NCBI RefSeq assembly: GCF_002252625.1
Contig: NZ_NQKW01000016.1
Location: 1-64,000, forward strand
Direction of reading: 5' to 3'
DNA: 64,000 nucleotides
Source: Synechococcus sp. 1G10
Lineage (GTDB): Bacteria > Cyanobacteriota > Cyanobacteriia > PCC-6307 > Cyanobiaceae
The notes beneath the pieces are model-generated. The model searched no databases. It saw only the letters and a program-made list of their open reading frames with translations, and had not been told where the DNA came from. Position numbers and translations under genes: made by a program. Positions 8,293-17,270 of the stretch are shown here, in pieces. Every line of letters begins with the position of its first letter. The stretch's first letter is position 1.

Positions 8293-9126
8293 TCACTGGC
8301 CGGGGGAGATGCGTGTCTGCAGCCAGGCCATCAGGCGATCGAGCACCAGGCCGATGGCACCGATCCAGATCACGCCGAGCACGATCTCGCCCACATAGTT
8401 CTGCTGGTAGGCATCCCAGATGAAGAAACCGATGCCCAGGGTGCCGGGCATCACGATCTCAGCCGCGATGATCGCCAGCCAGGCCAGACCGATCGAAATG
8501 CGCAGGCCCGTGAAGATGTAGGGGAGAGCGGAAGGGATCAGCACCTTGGTGAAGAAGCGCCGGCTCGACATCTGCAGCACCAGGGCCACGTTGCGGTAGT
8601 CCTGAGGAATCTGACGCACCCCTTCAGCGGTGTTGATCAGGATCGGCCAGATCGCCGTGATGAAGATCACGAAGATGGCCGCCGGCTGGTTCTTCTGGAA
8701 CAGCACCAGTGCGATCGGCACCCAGGCCAGTGGCGCCACCATGCGCAGGAACTGGAACAGGGGATCAAAGGCGCGGTTGATCGTGGGCTTGAGGCCGATC
8801 GTGATCCCCACGGCAATACCCACCAGGGCTGCAAGGGTATAGCCCTGGGCCACCCGCGACAGGCTGGCCATCGTTTGCCAGAACAGGCCTTTATCAAGGC
8901 CACCGCGATCGTAGAAGGGATAGAGAATCAGGGTGCGGGTCCGCTCCTCTGTGAACAGGCTGGAGGGAGCGGGCAGGGCGATCACCCCTGCCGAAGAGAG
9001 AATCTGCCAGAGCAACAGGAACCCGCCGGTACCCAGTAGTGGCGGCAGCCAGGTGCCGGAGCTCCGGGTGAGCCACTCCAGGGGATTGGAGGCAACCCCC
9101 GGGCGGCGCGGTGAAGTGGGAACCAT
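8293..9126 (-). CDS. cmpB: bicarbonate ABC transporter permease CmpB
   Basis: A 277-aa BPD-type inner-membrane permease with about six hydrophobic segments and the EAA-loop region (around AEGVRQIPQDYRNVALVL). It forms the translocation channel as a dimer, with CmpC/CmpD as motors. The open frame begins at 9192, but the ATG at 9126 (MVPTSPRRPG) gives a normal short cytoplasmic N-terminus before the first membrane helix. It is separated from cmpA by 157 bp containing a stable hairpin, which may let cmpA mRNA accumulate above the rest of the operon. Confidence 0.9.
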   Translation of the reverse strand: MVPTSPRRPGVASNPLEWLTRSSGTWLPPLLGTGGFLLLWQILSSAGVIALPAPSSLFTEERTRTLILYPFYDRGGLDKGLFWQTMASLSRVAQGYTLAALVGIAVGITIGLKPTINRAFDPLFQFLRMVAPLAWVPIALVLFQKNQPAAIFVIFITAIWPILINTAEGVRQIPQDYRNVALVLQMSSRRFFTKVLIPSALPYIFTGLRISIGLAWLAIIAAEIVMPGTLGIGFFIWDAYQQNYVGEIVLGVIWIGAIGLVLDRLMAWLQTRISPGQ

Positions 9127-9242
9127 GAATGGAATGCTCCGTAGATTGATGAATGGGAAAGGGATCGGTCCGCAGCGGCCGTGACCGGGCAAATGACCTT
9201 AGACGGGTTAGCAACTGGCTGGCTACGCTTCTATCGAAAAGA

Positions 9243-9267
9243 CTCCGGGAGCTAACAGCCCCCGGAG
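9243..9267 (-). promoter_or_regulatory. hairpin between cmpA and cmpB
   Basis: CTCCGGG (9243-9249) pairs with CCCGGAG (9261-9267) around an 11-base loop. On the minus strand it is followed by TCTTTTC. It lies 16 bp past the cmpA stop and could act as a partial terminator or 3'-end stabiliser that raises binding-protein expression relative to cmpBCD. The role is inferred. Confidence 0.45.
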
Positions 9268-9283
9268 AAGGATCACTCCACGA

Positions 9284-10621
9284 TCACTTCTTGATCTTCA
9301 GGCTGTCGAGGTAGGCCTGAGGATTCTCCGGGTCGTAGGTGACGCCATCGAAAAAGGTTTCCTTGCCTCGGCTGGAGCCGGTGGGAATGTCGGCAGCGGG
9401 AAGGCCCAGTTCCTTGGCCGCCTCAAGCCAGAGATCTTCGCGCGTCACCTTGTCATTGATCGCCTTGGCTTTGTCGACAGTATCGACAACGCCGGGATAG
9501 AACTTCCAGCGCATGGACTCAAGCAGGAACCAGAGAGTGAGGCTCTTATAGGGATAGGAGATCACACCGCGATCGCTGGCCCAATAAAGGGGGCCCATGG
9601 CCGGATTGGTCTCCGGCTTCATGTCGGCGCCCAGCTTGTACTGGCCCTTGAGAGCTTCTTCCAGCACCGGCACAGGGATGTTGTACCACTTGCGGGAGCT
9701 CAGGATCTTGGCCACTTCCGAACGGTTCTCGGCCTTGTCCATCCACATCTGGGCCTCGATCAGCCCCTTGAGCAAGGCCACGGTGGCCTTGGGATGCTTG
9801 TCCACCCAGTCGGCCCGTACTGCCAGATACTCCTCGGGGTGTGACTTCCAGATCTGGGCAGTGATCGCCGGCAGGTAGCCCACCCCGTCCTTGACGATCC
9901 GTGAGGGCCAGGGGTCGCCGGTGGAGAAGGCCTGCATCGTGCCGTTCTTCATTCCCTGGAGGGTTTCGGTGGCGGGCACCGTCAGCAGCTCCACGTCCTT
10001 GTCGGGGTCCACGCCGCCAGCGGCAAGCCAGTAACGGATCCAGATCTCCTGGTTGGATTTCGGGAAGGTGTAGGAGGCCTTGAACTTGCTGCCGTTCTTC
10101 TTGGCGAAGGCGTCGAAGAAGCCCGGCGAGCTGGTCTTTAGGTCAACGCTGAGGTTGCCATCCTTGACTGCATTGGAGGCGGCGATGCCGTTCCCCTGGC
10201 TCATCAGCATCGCCAGCACATACATCGGCACCTTCTTGCCATCAGTGATCGCGCCTTCGCTGATCATCTGGGGCATGGGCATCTGCCACTGGCCGCCGTC
10301 GATGCCGCCGCCGGCGGAACCGAGCACCACGTTGTCGCGTGCGGAAGGCCAACTGGCCTGCTTGGTGAGGTTCACCTCCAGGCCATGCTTGGCGAAATAC
10401 CCTTTCTCGACGGCCACCACCAAGGGGGCGGCCTCAAGGATGGGAATGAAACCGAGGCTGATCGTCTTGGTCTCAAGGCCCTTGTCGGCGGTAGCCACCG
10501 GTGCGGAGGTGTCACCCCCTCCACCTCCCCTGTCAGGCGGGTTTCCAAGACAACCCCCCAGCATCACGCTTCCGACCAGGGTTGCGCTCATCAGAGCAAG
10601 AAATTGACGACGCTTGGACAT
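9284..10621 (-). CDS. cmpA: bicarbonate-binding lipoprotein CmpA
   Basis: A 445-aa periplasmic binding lipoprotein. The start chosen at 10621 gives MSKRRQFLAL followed by a hydrophobic stretch and the lipobox LGGC with the acylated Cys at residue 24. The assignment to CmpA rather than nitrate-binding NrtA rests on recalled CmpA-type stretches: GGIDGGQWQMPMP, VPMYVLAMLMSQGNGIA, MKNGTMQAFSTGDPWP and HPEEYLAVRADWVDKHPKAT. NrtA has different residues at several of these ligand-contacting positions. It captures HCO3- and delivers it to CmpB. In known systems the operon is induced by low CO2 through the LysR regulator CmpR, and no cmpR gene is in this window. Confidence 0.92.
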   Translation of the reverse strand: MSKRRQFLALMSATLVGSVMLGGCLGNPPDRGGGGGDTSAPVATADKGLETKTISLGFIPILEAAPLVVAVEKGYFAKHGLEVNLTKQASWPSARDNVVLGSAGGGIDGGQWQMPMPQMISEGAITDGKKVPMYVLAMLMSQGNGIAASNAVKDGNLSVDLKTSSPGFFDAFAKKNGSKFKASYTFPKSNQEIWIRYWLAAGGVDPDKDVELLTVPATETLQGMKNGTMQAFSTGDPWPSRIVKDGVGYLPAITAQIWKSHPEEYLAVRADWVDKHPKATVALLKGLIEAQMWMDKAENRSEVAKILSSRKWYNIPVPVLEEALKGQYKLGADMKPETNPAMGPLYWASDRGVISYPYKSLTLWFLLESMRWKFYPGVVDTVDKAKAINDKVTREDLWLEAAKELGLPAADIPTGSSRGKETFFDGVTYDPENPQAYLDSLKIKK

Positions 10622-10646
10622 GGATTTAACGGCGAAGGGAAACAAC

Positions 10647-10667
10647 AGATCGACATCCTGTCGATCT
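10647..10667 (-). promoter_or_regulatory. perfect 9-3-9 inverted repeat upstream of cmpA
   Basis: AGATCGACA, spacer TCC, then TGTCGATCT. It lies 26-46 bp upstream of the cmpA start codon. Symmetry and position suggest an operator or a 5'-UTR hairpin. It does not match the TTA-N7/8-TAA pattern described for CmpR, so the binding factor is unknown. Confidence 0.5.
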
Positions 10668-10959
10668 ACAAAGTGACATTGAAGTGTGAGTAATACCTAG
10701 GGGAAGCGGCTCACCTGGCGAGGATACCAATGGCCGAATCGGGGGCCTCAGGGATGGAGCATGGGGTCACCGTTGCGGCGGTCGAGAGACCTTAATGGCC
10801 TGTCCTGGCGTCTGGGTATTCGCGTTCGGAAGGATTTCGTATGCCTGTGATAAGCCCAGGCGATCAATCACGCCAATCCGCAGGCTTTCGGCTCATCCGC
10901 CACAAGCTCGCAAGCTGGATTTGGCACGACTTCCTTAAGTTGTTACCCCCCAATCCCAT
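10668..10959. other. cmpA / DUF6671 divergent intergenic region
   Basis: No coding potential is evident. It must contain the low-CO2 promoter of cmpABCD on the minus strand and the promoter of the DUF6671 gene on the plus strand. It is bordered by two symmetrical elements, a 9-3-9 inverted repeat on the cmpA side and an 18-bp palindrome on the other. No clear -35/-10 pair could be assigned by eye. Confidence 0.5.
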
Positions 10960-10977
10960 GGATTCCAGCTGGAATCC
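10960..10977 (+). promoter_or_regulatory. 18-bp perfect palindrome before the DUF6671 gene
   Basis: GGATTCCAG/CTGGAATCC is an uninterrupted palindrome ending 9 bp before the GTG start at 10987. It could be a dimeric-regulator operator, or an RNA hairpin occluding the ribosome site. Confidence 0.45.
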
Positions 10978-10986
10978 CCAGCCGTC

Positions 10987-11844
10987 GTGGAGCGTTACCT
11001 CGGCAGCAAGGTCGCCCTAGCCACCATGCATGGCAAGGAGAAGGCCCTCGCCCGCCCATTCCATTCCCTGCTCGGCCTTGAGCTGGAGCTGCCAGCAGGG
11101 ATCGACACCGACCAGCTCGGCAGCTTCGACGGCCTGGTGCTGCGCCAAGGCGGCGCCGAGCATGCCTGCCGCCGCAAGGCCCTCGTGGGCATGGCTGCCC
11201 TCGGCCTGCCGCTGGGCCTGGCCAGTGAAGGCAGCTTCGGGCCCCACCCAGGGATGCCCTTCCTCGCCGCCGGCCTGGAAGTGATGGTGTTCCTCGATCA
11301 GGAGCGCGGCCTGGAGATCTGGGAGCGGCTGGTCGCCCGGCGCACCAACTTCAATCACCGCAGCGCCGCAGAGCCGGCGGAGCTGGAGGGCTGGCTCGCA
11401 CAGGTGGGCTTCCCCGCCCATGGCCTGATGGTGCGCCCCGAGCACCCCTGCAGTGGCGCCGAAACGCTTCTGTTCAAAGACTTGCCTGATCACCCGCAAC
11501 TCGCCAGAGCGATCGACGCAGCCGCGGCCGCCTCCAGCAACGGCCGGGCCCAGGTGGAGACGGACATGCGTGCCCACCGCAACCCCACACGCATGGCCTC
11601 CCTGCGGGTCCTGGCCAACAGGCTGGCGCGCCGGATCGCCTCCGCTTGCCCCTCCTGTGGTGCCCCGGGCTGGGGGCGACTGGACGTGGTGCCTGGTCTG
11701 CCTTGCAGCTGGTGCGGCATGCCCACACCCCTGACGCACCGCGAGCGGTTCGGCTGCGTCAGCTGCTCCCACACAGAAGAGCACCCCCGCCCCGATGGAT
11801 TGGCTGAGGCCGATCCGCAGCACTGCCCGCTGTGCAATCCCTGA
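10987..11844 (+). CDS. DUF6671 family protein with C-terminal zinc ribbons
   Basis: A 285-aa protein resembling the DUF6671 family, which has no assigned function. Its N-terminus VALATMHGKEKALARPF and FNHRSAAEPAELEGWL look like conserved family segments. The C-terminus has four CxxC pairs (CPSC, CSWC, CVSC, CPLC), enough for two zinc ribbons. The GTG at 10987 gives residues before the conserved ATMHGKEK. An internal ATG at 11026 would cut into it. It lies between cmpA (divergent) and sbtB (convergent), so a link to inorganic-carbon acclimation is possible but unproven. There is no signal peptide, so it is probably cytoplasmic. Confidence 0.8.
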   Translation: MERYLGSKVALATMHGKEKALARPFHSLLGLELELPAGIDTDQLGSFDGLVLRQGGAEHACRRKALVGMAALGLPLGLASEGSFGPHPGMPFLAAGLEVMVFLDQERGLEIWERLVARRTNFNHRSAAEPAELEGWLAQVGFPAHGLMVRPEHPCSGAETLLFKDLPDHPQLARAIDAAAAASSNGRAQVETDMRAHRNPTRMASLRVLANRLARRIASACPSCGAPGWGRLDVVPGLPCSWCGMPTPLTHRERFGCVSCSHTEEHPRPDGLAEADPQHCPLCNP

Positions 11845-11895
11845 ACATCACCACCACGTATGCAGGGCCCGCCGCAGTCAAGACAAGCTGAAACG

Positions 11896-11931
11896 AAAAA
11901 TCCCGGCAATGTGCAGGCACACAGCCGGGGA
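11896..11931 (-). terminator. rho-independent terminator of sbtAB
   Basis: TCCCGGC (11901-11907) and GCCGGGGA (11924-11931) form the base of a long hairpin with an additional inner stem (TGTGC/GCACA). On the minus strand it is followed by TTTTT (11900-11896). It lies just after the sbtB stop. Confidence 0.75.
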
Positions 11932-11957
11932 CACGAAACAGCTCTGATCAGATCAGG

Positions 11958-12272
11958 TCAGAACTTGTGATCGCGCAGGGCTTCCACCTGGTAGATATAA
12001 GTGATGATCGAGTAGTCCGAGTAAAACTTGGCTTCGATCTCATGGGTGATCTTGTCGGCCAGCTCGCGGGTGCCGGTGAGCACCTCAATTTTCACATTGG
12101 AGAGGGTATGTGACACGCTGGGCTCTCCCGTGGAGCGCACATTGCGGCTTCCTTCACCACCGGCTGCATTCACTGTGTAGCCGGTTGCACCTGCCGCCTT
12201 GATCAGCTTGATGAGTTTTTTGGAGAGGATTTCCTCTGCAACGATCACCAGCTTCCAAACTTGTTGACTCAT
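11958..12272 (-). CDS. sbtB: SbtB, PII-like regulator of SbtA
   Basis: A 104-aa PII-superfamily trimer-forming protein. It has the N-terminal beta strand [12 protein letters not shown], a T-loop region around [12 protein letters not shown], and C-terminal strands ([13 protein letters not shown]). Known SbtB proteins bind AMP, cAMP and ATP/ADP and dock on the SbtA trimer to inhibit bicarbonate uptake. The C-terminus ends at DHKF and lacks the cysteine-containing CGPxGC loop found in some SbtB proteins, so redox control through that loop is not possible here. It lies 35 bp downstream of sbtA as the second gene of the operon. Confidence 0.93.
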   Translation of the reverse strand: MSQQVWKLVIVAEEILSKKLIKLIKAAGATGYTVNAAGGEGSRNVRSTGEPSVSHTLSNVKIEVLTGTRELADKITHEIEAKFYSDYSIITYIYQVEALRDHKF

Positions 12273-12307
12273 GGACTTAGCCTCCGATCGATTTTGGTTT
12301 TAAAGTT

Positions 12308-13306
12308 CTAACGACCGAGCATCATCTCGGCAATTCCAATGAACAGCGGGATGCAGATTGCAATCGCCACTGGCGTGCCGATGGCTGTGGAGGCGCCGAT
12401 GTAGGCGGAGGGATTCGCCGAGGGAATGCCAGCGCGAAGCGTTGGCGGGCCCGAGATATCAGAGCTCGACGCGGCGATCACCGCCAACACAACAGCGCCA
12501 CCGATGCTGAAGCCCGTGATCTTGTGAATGATCAGGCCAACGCCAAAGGCAAGAAAACCATGCACGATGGGTGCAATGAATGCATAGATGGCAAACCACT
12601 GGGCAACCTTGCGCAGCTCGTTCATGCGCTGGGCGGCCTCCATCCCCATGATGATCATCAGAATCGCGAGGAAGCCGCGGAACAGAGGATTGAAGAAGCT
12701 CTCGTAGACGGGCTCTGGCTTGGTGAGAATGCCAAGGGCCACGCCCAGAAGCAGCGACGTGACGGCCGAGCTCTGCACGCTTTCTTTGATAATCGGCCAG
12801 ATGTCGACTTTCTCGGAAGCGTTGCCGGTCTTCTTGCTGATGTAAACACTGGCCACCACGATCGCCGTCACCAGCGCCGGAATGTCCATGAAGGGATAGA
12901 GGGCCGCCGTCCAGGCCTCATAGGGGATCTTGGCGGAATCCAACTGCGGCAGAACGGCCGCGAGAGTGGAGCCACTCACCGCGCCGAACAGACCACCGGT
13001 GGCCACGGCGTCAGGAACGCTGATGCCTGGCAGTTTCCCCAGGGTGTAACGACCGATGAACACGATCGCGATGCCAATCCCCACAGCTGCGAGCGCCGGG
13101 AGAAAGATCTCGGTGGGATTGGAATTGCGAATGGCGATCCCGCCAGTTAAACCGATCTTCATCAGCAGAAAGAAGCTGATGAACTTGTAGATCGAATCTG
13201 GAATGGCCAGCTGGCTGCCTAATGCGGCGACAACGATGCCACCAATCAGGAAGCCCAGCGTTGGAGACTGAAGCTGCTCAAGAAACAGTGTGATGAAATC
13301 GGACAA
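12308..13306 (-). CDS. sbtA: sodium-dependent bicarbonate transporter SbtA
   Basis: A 332-aa, about 10-helix plasma-membrane symporter of the SbtA family. Diagnostic stretches include QLQSPTLGFLIGG at the N-terminus, KIGLTGGIAIRNSNPTE, GGLFGAVSGSTLAA, YPFMDIPALVTAIVVA and the C-terminal AASSSDISGPPTLRAGIPSA. The frame is open to 13423, but the start is best placed at TTG 13306, preceded by AGAGGA at ideal spacing. That start restores the usual short N-terminus before helix 1. The cytoplasmic loop between the two halves is shorter than in Synechocystis. It probably gives high-affinity Na+/HCO3- uptake under low CO2. Confidence 0.93.
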   Translation of the reverse strand: MSDFITLFLEQLQSPTLGFLIGGIVVAALGSQLAIPDSIYKFISFFLLMKIGLTGGIAIRNSNPTEIFLPALAAVGIGIAIVFIGRYTLGKLPGISVPDAVATGGLFGAVSGSTLAAVLPQLDSAKIPYEAWTAALYPFMDIPALVTAIVVASVYISKKTGNASEKVDIWPIIKESVQSSAVTSLLLGVALGILTKPEPVYESFFNPLFRGFLAILMIIMGMEAAQRMNELRKVAQWFAIYAFIAPIVHGFLAFGVGLIIHKITGFSIGGAVVLAVIAASSSDISGPPTLRAGIPSANPSAYIGASTAIGTPVAIAICIPLFIGIAEMMLGR

Positions 13307-13610
13307 GTCAAATCCTCTGTTGTTTTGGCACGCCAAATCGTGGAAACTATAAAAGTCAGGGGGTAATACTTTTGGCAGGACTGGACCCGGCCGATATGGT
13401 TCTTCACTCGTCTGCCCACGCACTGGGGGTTGAAGCGGTTTTCATCGCCCAGCGCGGCCTCCACCGCCGGCCATGGAGCCCTGAGACCACGACAGCCGCG
13501 CCTATGGCTGTCATCAGATGGCCGAATCGATCCGGCACCTCCTGGGCAGCTCTGGAGCCAGGGAAATCCCAGCGGCGTTTCTAGAGTCGTCGCCTTCGCA
13601 GACGCCGTCG
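13307..13610. promoter_or_regulatory. shared divergent promoter region of sbtAB and flv3-flv1
   Basis: A 304-bp region without a gene. A TATAGT-like -10 for sbtA is seen on the minus strand at 13346-13351. The palindrome TTGGC-AC-GCCAA (13325-13336) falls in the likely sbtA leader. No exact NdhR/CcmR-type box was found by eye. Divergence would allow common low-CO2 control of carbon uptake and O2 photoreduction, which is inference. Confidence 0.4.
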
Positions 13611-15350
13611 ATGACTGTCGCCACCGCTGCACCCCCTCGCCTCTCGCTCCAGTGCGCCGCGATCGGGCCCGACACCACCACCATCCGCTCGCTCGACTGG
13701 GACCGCAGCCGCTTCGACATCGAGTTCGGCCTGCGCAATGGCACCACCTACAACTCCTTCCTGGTGCGGGGTGAGCGCACCGCCCTGATCGACACCAGCC
13801 ACCTCAAATTCGAAGCCACCTGGCTGCCGCTGCTCGAGGAGCAGATCGATCCGCTGGCGATCGATCACCTGATCGTGTCCCATACCGAGCCCGACCACAG
13901 CGGCCTGATCGGTCACCTGCTGGAGCGCAATCCCGAGATCGAGATCGTGGCCTCCAAGGTGGCGATCCAGTTCCTGGCCGACCAGGTGCACAGGCCCTTC
14001 CGCAGCCGGGCCGTGAAAAGTGGCGAAGAGCTCGACCTGGGCGTCAATCCCACCAGCGGGGTGCAGCACCGCTTCGAGTTCCTGAGCGCGCCCAACCTGC
14101 ACTGGCCCGACACGATCTTCTCCTTGGATCACGGCACCGGCATCCTTTACACCTGCGATGCCTTCGGTCTGCATTACTGCGGCGAAGACATCTACGACGT
14201 GGATCCCGGCGCCATCGCCCCCGATTTCCGCTTCTATTACGACTGTCTGATGGGCCCCAACGCCCGCAGCGTGCTGCAGGCCCTCAAGCGCATGGATGCC
14301 CTGCCGCCGATCCGGATGATCGCCACCGGCCACGGGCCGCTCCTGCGCGACCACCTCAACCTCTGGATCGGTGACTACCGCGACTGGAGCAGCCAGCGCA
14401 GTGCCGGCGAGACCTATGCCGCCGTCTGTTACGTGAGCCAGTACGGCTTCTGCGACCGCCTCAGCCAGGCGATCGCCCGCGGCATCGGCAAGGCCGAGGC
14501 CCAGGTTCAACTGGTGGATCTGCGCGCCACTGATGCTCAGGAACTGGCCGCCCTGGCGGGGGACGCCAGCGCCGTGGTGGTGCCCACCTGGCCCGCCAAT
14601 CCCGACCCGGAGCTGCAGCAATCGATCGGCACCCTGCTGGCCGCCCTCAAACCCAAGCAGTGGGTGGCGGCCTACGACGCCTACGGCGGCAATGACCAGC
14701 CGATCGACAGCGTTGCAGCCCAGCTGCGCAGCGTGGGCCAGAAGGAGGCCTTCGAGCCCCTGCGCATCCGCCAGGTGCCCGACGGCAACGACTACCAGCG
14801 CTGCGAGGAAGCCGGCACCGACCTGGGCCAGCTGCTCACCCGCGCCCGCACGATCGCAGCGATGAAGTCTCTTGATGGCGACCTCGACAAGGCCCTCGGA
14901 CGCCTCAGCGGGGGCCTCTACATCGTGACCGCCCGCCAGGGGGAACGCAGCAGCGCCATGGTGGCCAGCTGGGTGAGTCAGGCCAGTTTCGATCCTCCCG
15001 GCCTCTCGATCGCCGTGGCCAAGGACCGGGCGATCGAGGCCCTGATGCAGGTGGGCGACCGCTTCGTGCTCAACATCCTGCGGGACGACAACCACCAGGA
15101 GCTGCTGCGCCATTTCCTCAGGCGCTTCCCGCCCGGGGCCGATCGTTTCGCTGGGGTCTCCACCCTCGATGGGGTCTCAGCGGGCGGTCCCGTGCTGGGC
15201 GATGCCCTGGCCTACCTGGGCTGCCGGGTGGCCCAGCGCATGGAGGGCCCCGACCACTGGATCATCTACGCCGAGGTGGAGGAGGGCACCGTGGCCGACA
15301 GTGAAGCCACCACCGCCGTGCACCACCGCAAGGTGGGCAACCACTACTGA
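13611..15350 (+). CDS. flv3: A-type flavodiiron protein Flv3
   Basis: A 579-aa three-domain protein. A diiron metallo-beta-lactamase-like domain covers about 1-265, a flavodoxin domain (FMN) about 270-415, and a C-terminal flavin-reductase domain about 430-579. The diiron ligands are intact: H91-x-E93-x-D95-H96 in SHTEPDH, then H163 and D182. Canonical ligands mark it as Flv3 rather than Flv1. With Flv1 it reduces O2 to water using electrons from photosystem I, protecting it under fluctuating light. The ATG at 13611 is chosen because the upstream frame (from 13518) runs through the promoter region. It overlaps flv1 by one base (TGATG), implying coupled translation and heterodimer stoichiometry. 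Confidence 0.93.
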   Translation: MTVATAAPPRLSLQCAAIGPDTTTIRSLDWDRSRFDIEFGLRNGTTYNSFLVRGERTALIDTSHLKFEATWLPLLEEQIDPLAIDHLIVSHTEPDHSGLIGHLLERNPEIEIVASKVAIQFLADQVHRPFRSRAVKSGEELDLGVNPTSGVQHRFEFLSAPNLHWPDTIFSLDHGTGILYTCDAFGLHYCGEDIYDVDPGAIAPDFRFYYDCLMGPNARSVLQALKRMDALPPIRMIATGHGPLLRDHLNLWIGDYRDWSSQRSAGETYAAVCYVSQYGFCDRLSQAIARGIGKAEAQVQLVDLRATDAQELAALAGDASAVVVPTWPANPDPELQQSIGTLLAALKPKQWVAAYDAYGGNDQPIDSVAAQLRSVGQKEAFEPLRIRQVPDGNDYQRCEEAGTDLGQLLTRARTIAAMKSLDGDLDKALGRLSGGLYIVTARQGERSSAMVASWVSQASFDPPGLSIAVAKDRAIEALMQVGDRFVLNILRDDNHQELLRHFLRRFPPGADRFAGVSTLDGVSAGGPVLGDALAYLGCRVAQRMEGPDHWIIYAEVEEGTVADSEATTAVHHRKVGNHY

Positions 15351-17197
15351 TGGCCTCCTCCTCTGCCGCCGCACCCACCGCCGCTGCCGCGGGCACCGAC
15401 CGGCGTGTGATCGTGCTGCCGATCGAGGCCGACCTGCTCTGCCTGAGGGGCCTCAGCCCCAAGCGCCTGCGCTTCGAGGTGGAGTACGGCCTCGAGCGCG
15501 GCACCACCGCCAACGCCTTTCTGTTCACGGCCGGCGTCACCAGCGCTGGCCAGCCGGTGCCACCGGTGCTGATCCATCCACCTGGGGCCTCTTTCGCGCA
15601 ACCCTTTCTGGATCAGCTCGCGGAGCTGGTGCCCAGCGAGGCGGCCCTGAAGGTGGTGGTGGGCCACCTCAACCCCAACCGGGTGGCACTGCTGCACCAG
15701 CTGGCGTTGCGCTGGCCGGCCCTGATGCTGGTGGCCTCCAACGCCGGTGCCCGGCTTCTGGAGGAACTCTGGAGCCAGCGCCGGCCCGCGGCGGCAGGTG
15801 CGGAGCCGGAGCCACCCCTACCGCCCCTGCCCCCGATCGACGTGGTGAAGCAGGAGGCGAGCCGGGAGCTGGCGGCCGGTTACCGCCTCACCCTGATCCC
15901 CACACCCACACCCCGCTGGCCCAGTGCCCTGGTGGCTTTTGAGGAGAGCACCGGCCTGCTGATGAGCGGCAAGTTCTTCGCTGCCCACCTCTGCAGCGAG
16001 AGCTGGGCCGAAGCCAACCGCGACAGCACCGAGGAGGATCGCCGTTACTACTACGACTGCCTGATGGCGCCGATGGCGCGCCAGGTGGAAACGGTGGTCG
16101 ACCGCCTCGATGAGCTGCCGATCCGCACGATCGCGCCGGGCCATGGCCCGGCGATCAGCGAAAGCTGGCGCAGCCTGCTGGCCGATTACCGCCGCTGGGG
16201 TGAGAGCCAGGAGAAGGCGCAGCTGTCGGTGGCCCTTCTCTATGCCAGCGCCTACGGCAACACCGCCGCCATCGCCGATGCCCTTGCCCAGGGAGTGGCG
16301 CGCACGGGGGTCAGGGTCGAGAGCCTGAACTGTGAGTTCGCGCCGCCGGAGCAACTCCTGCAGACCATCCGCGGCTGCGACGCGTTGATGATCGGCTCCC
16401 CCACCCTCGGGGGCCATGCCCCCACGCCGATCGTCTCCGCCCTGGGCACCCTGCTGGCAGAGGGCGACCGGGACAAGCCCGTGGGCGTGTTCGGCAGCTT
16501 CGGCTGGAGTGGGGAAGCGATCGACCTGCTCGAGAGCAAGCTGCGCGACGGCGGCTTCCGCTTCGCCTTCGAGCCGATTCGGGTGAAGTTCAGCCCCGAT
16601 GGCGCCACCCTCAAACGGCTGGAGGAAACCGGCACGGCCCTGGGGCGGGACCTGCAGCAACAGCACAAACGCCAGAAGCGGGTGGCAGGCGGTGGCCTGA
16701 GCGAAAGCCGCAGCAACCCGGCCGTGCTGGCCCTCGGGCGGGTGGTGGGTTCCCTCTGCGTCCTCACCACCCGCAAGGGGGAGGGGGAGGAGGCCCTGGC
16801 AGGAGCGATGGTGGCCAGCTGGGTCAGCCAGGCCAGCTTCAGTCCGCCGGGTCTGACCGTGGCCGTGGCCAAGGACCGCGCCGTCGAGGCGCTGCTGCAT
16901 GTGGGCGATGGCTTCGCCCTCAACGTGCTGGCCGCTGGCCGGGAGACCGGCCCGATGAAACAGTTCCTGCAACCCTTCCCCCCCGGTGCCGATCGCTTTG
17001 CAGGCCTGGAACTGGAGAGCAGCCCGGGGGGGCAACCGGTGCTGCCTGAGGCCCTGGCCTGGCTGGAGGCCCGGGTGAGCCAGCGGATGGAATGCGGGGA
17101 TCACTGGCTGATCTATGCCGAAGTGAGCCACGGCGCGCTGCTGGATCCTGCGGGCACCACGGCGGTGCACAAGCGGCGCAGCGGAGCCAACTACTGA
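15350..17197 (+). CDS. flv1: A-type flavodiiron protein Flv1 (degenerate diiron site)
   Basis: A 615-aa paralogue of Flv3 with the same three domains: diiron-type fold about 15-275, flavodoxin about 285-430, flavin reductase about 460-615. At the position of HxExDH it reads H106-L-N-P-N-R, so most iron ligands are lost. That is the known hallmark of Flv1, which works only as a heteromer with Flv3. The flavodoxin part ([23 protein letters not shown]) and the reductase part ([14 protein letters not shown]) look intact. The start ATG overlaps the flv3 stop. The rubrerythrin gene follows after 73 bp. Confidence 0.92.
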   Translation: MASSSAAAPTAAAAGTDRRVIVLPIEADLLCLRGLSPKRLRFEVEYGLERGTTANAFLFTAGVTSAGQPVPPVLIHPPGASFAQPFLDQLAELVPSEAALKVVVGHLNPNRVALLHQLALRWPALMLVASNAGARLLEELWSQRRPAAAGAEPEPPLPPLPPIDVVKQEASRELAAGYRLTLIPTPTPRWPSALVAFEESTGLLMSGKFFAAHLCSESWAEANRDSTEEDRRYYYDCLMAPMARQVETVVDRLDELPIRTIAPGHGPAISESWRSLLADYRRWGESQEKAQLSVALLYASAYGNTAAIADALAQGVARTGVRVESLNCEFAPPEQLLQTIRGCDALMIGSPTLGGHAPTPIVSALGTLLAEGDRDKPVGVFGSFGWSGEAIDLLESKLRDGGFRFAFEPIRVKFSPDGATLKRLEETGTALGRDLQQQHKRQKRVAGGGLSESRSNPAVLALGRVVGSLCVLTTRKGEGEEALAGAMVASWVSQASFSPPGLTVAVAKDRAVEALLHVGDGFALNVLAAGRETGPMKQFLQPFPPGADRFAGLELESSPGGQPVLPEALAWLEARVSQRMECGDHWLIYAEVSHGALLDPAGTTAVHKRRSGANY

Positions 17198-17270
17198 GTC
17201 AGCTAACTCATACTCACTCCGACTTAGTGGTATCGTGTGGCAAATCAGGCGCATTCAGCCCTCTTCGCCC

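Noticed and set aside
5247-10621. Nitrate transporter nrtABCD
   Set aside because: The binding protein carries CmpA-type segments (GGQWQMPMP, NGTMQAFSTGDPWP) and the locus adjoins sbtAB. No nirA/narB genes are present.
13581-17254. Long minus-strand frames (510 and 478 codons) opposite flv3 and flv1
   Set aside because: They are GC-rich shadow frames, whereas the plus strand encodes complete flavodiiron proteins.
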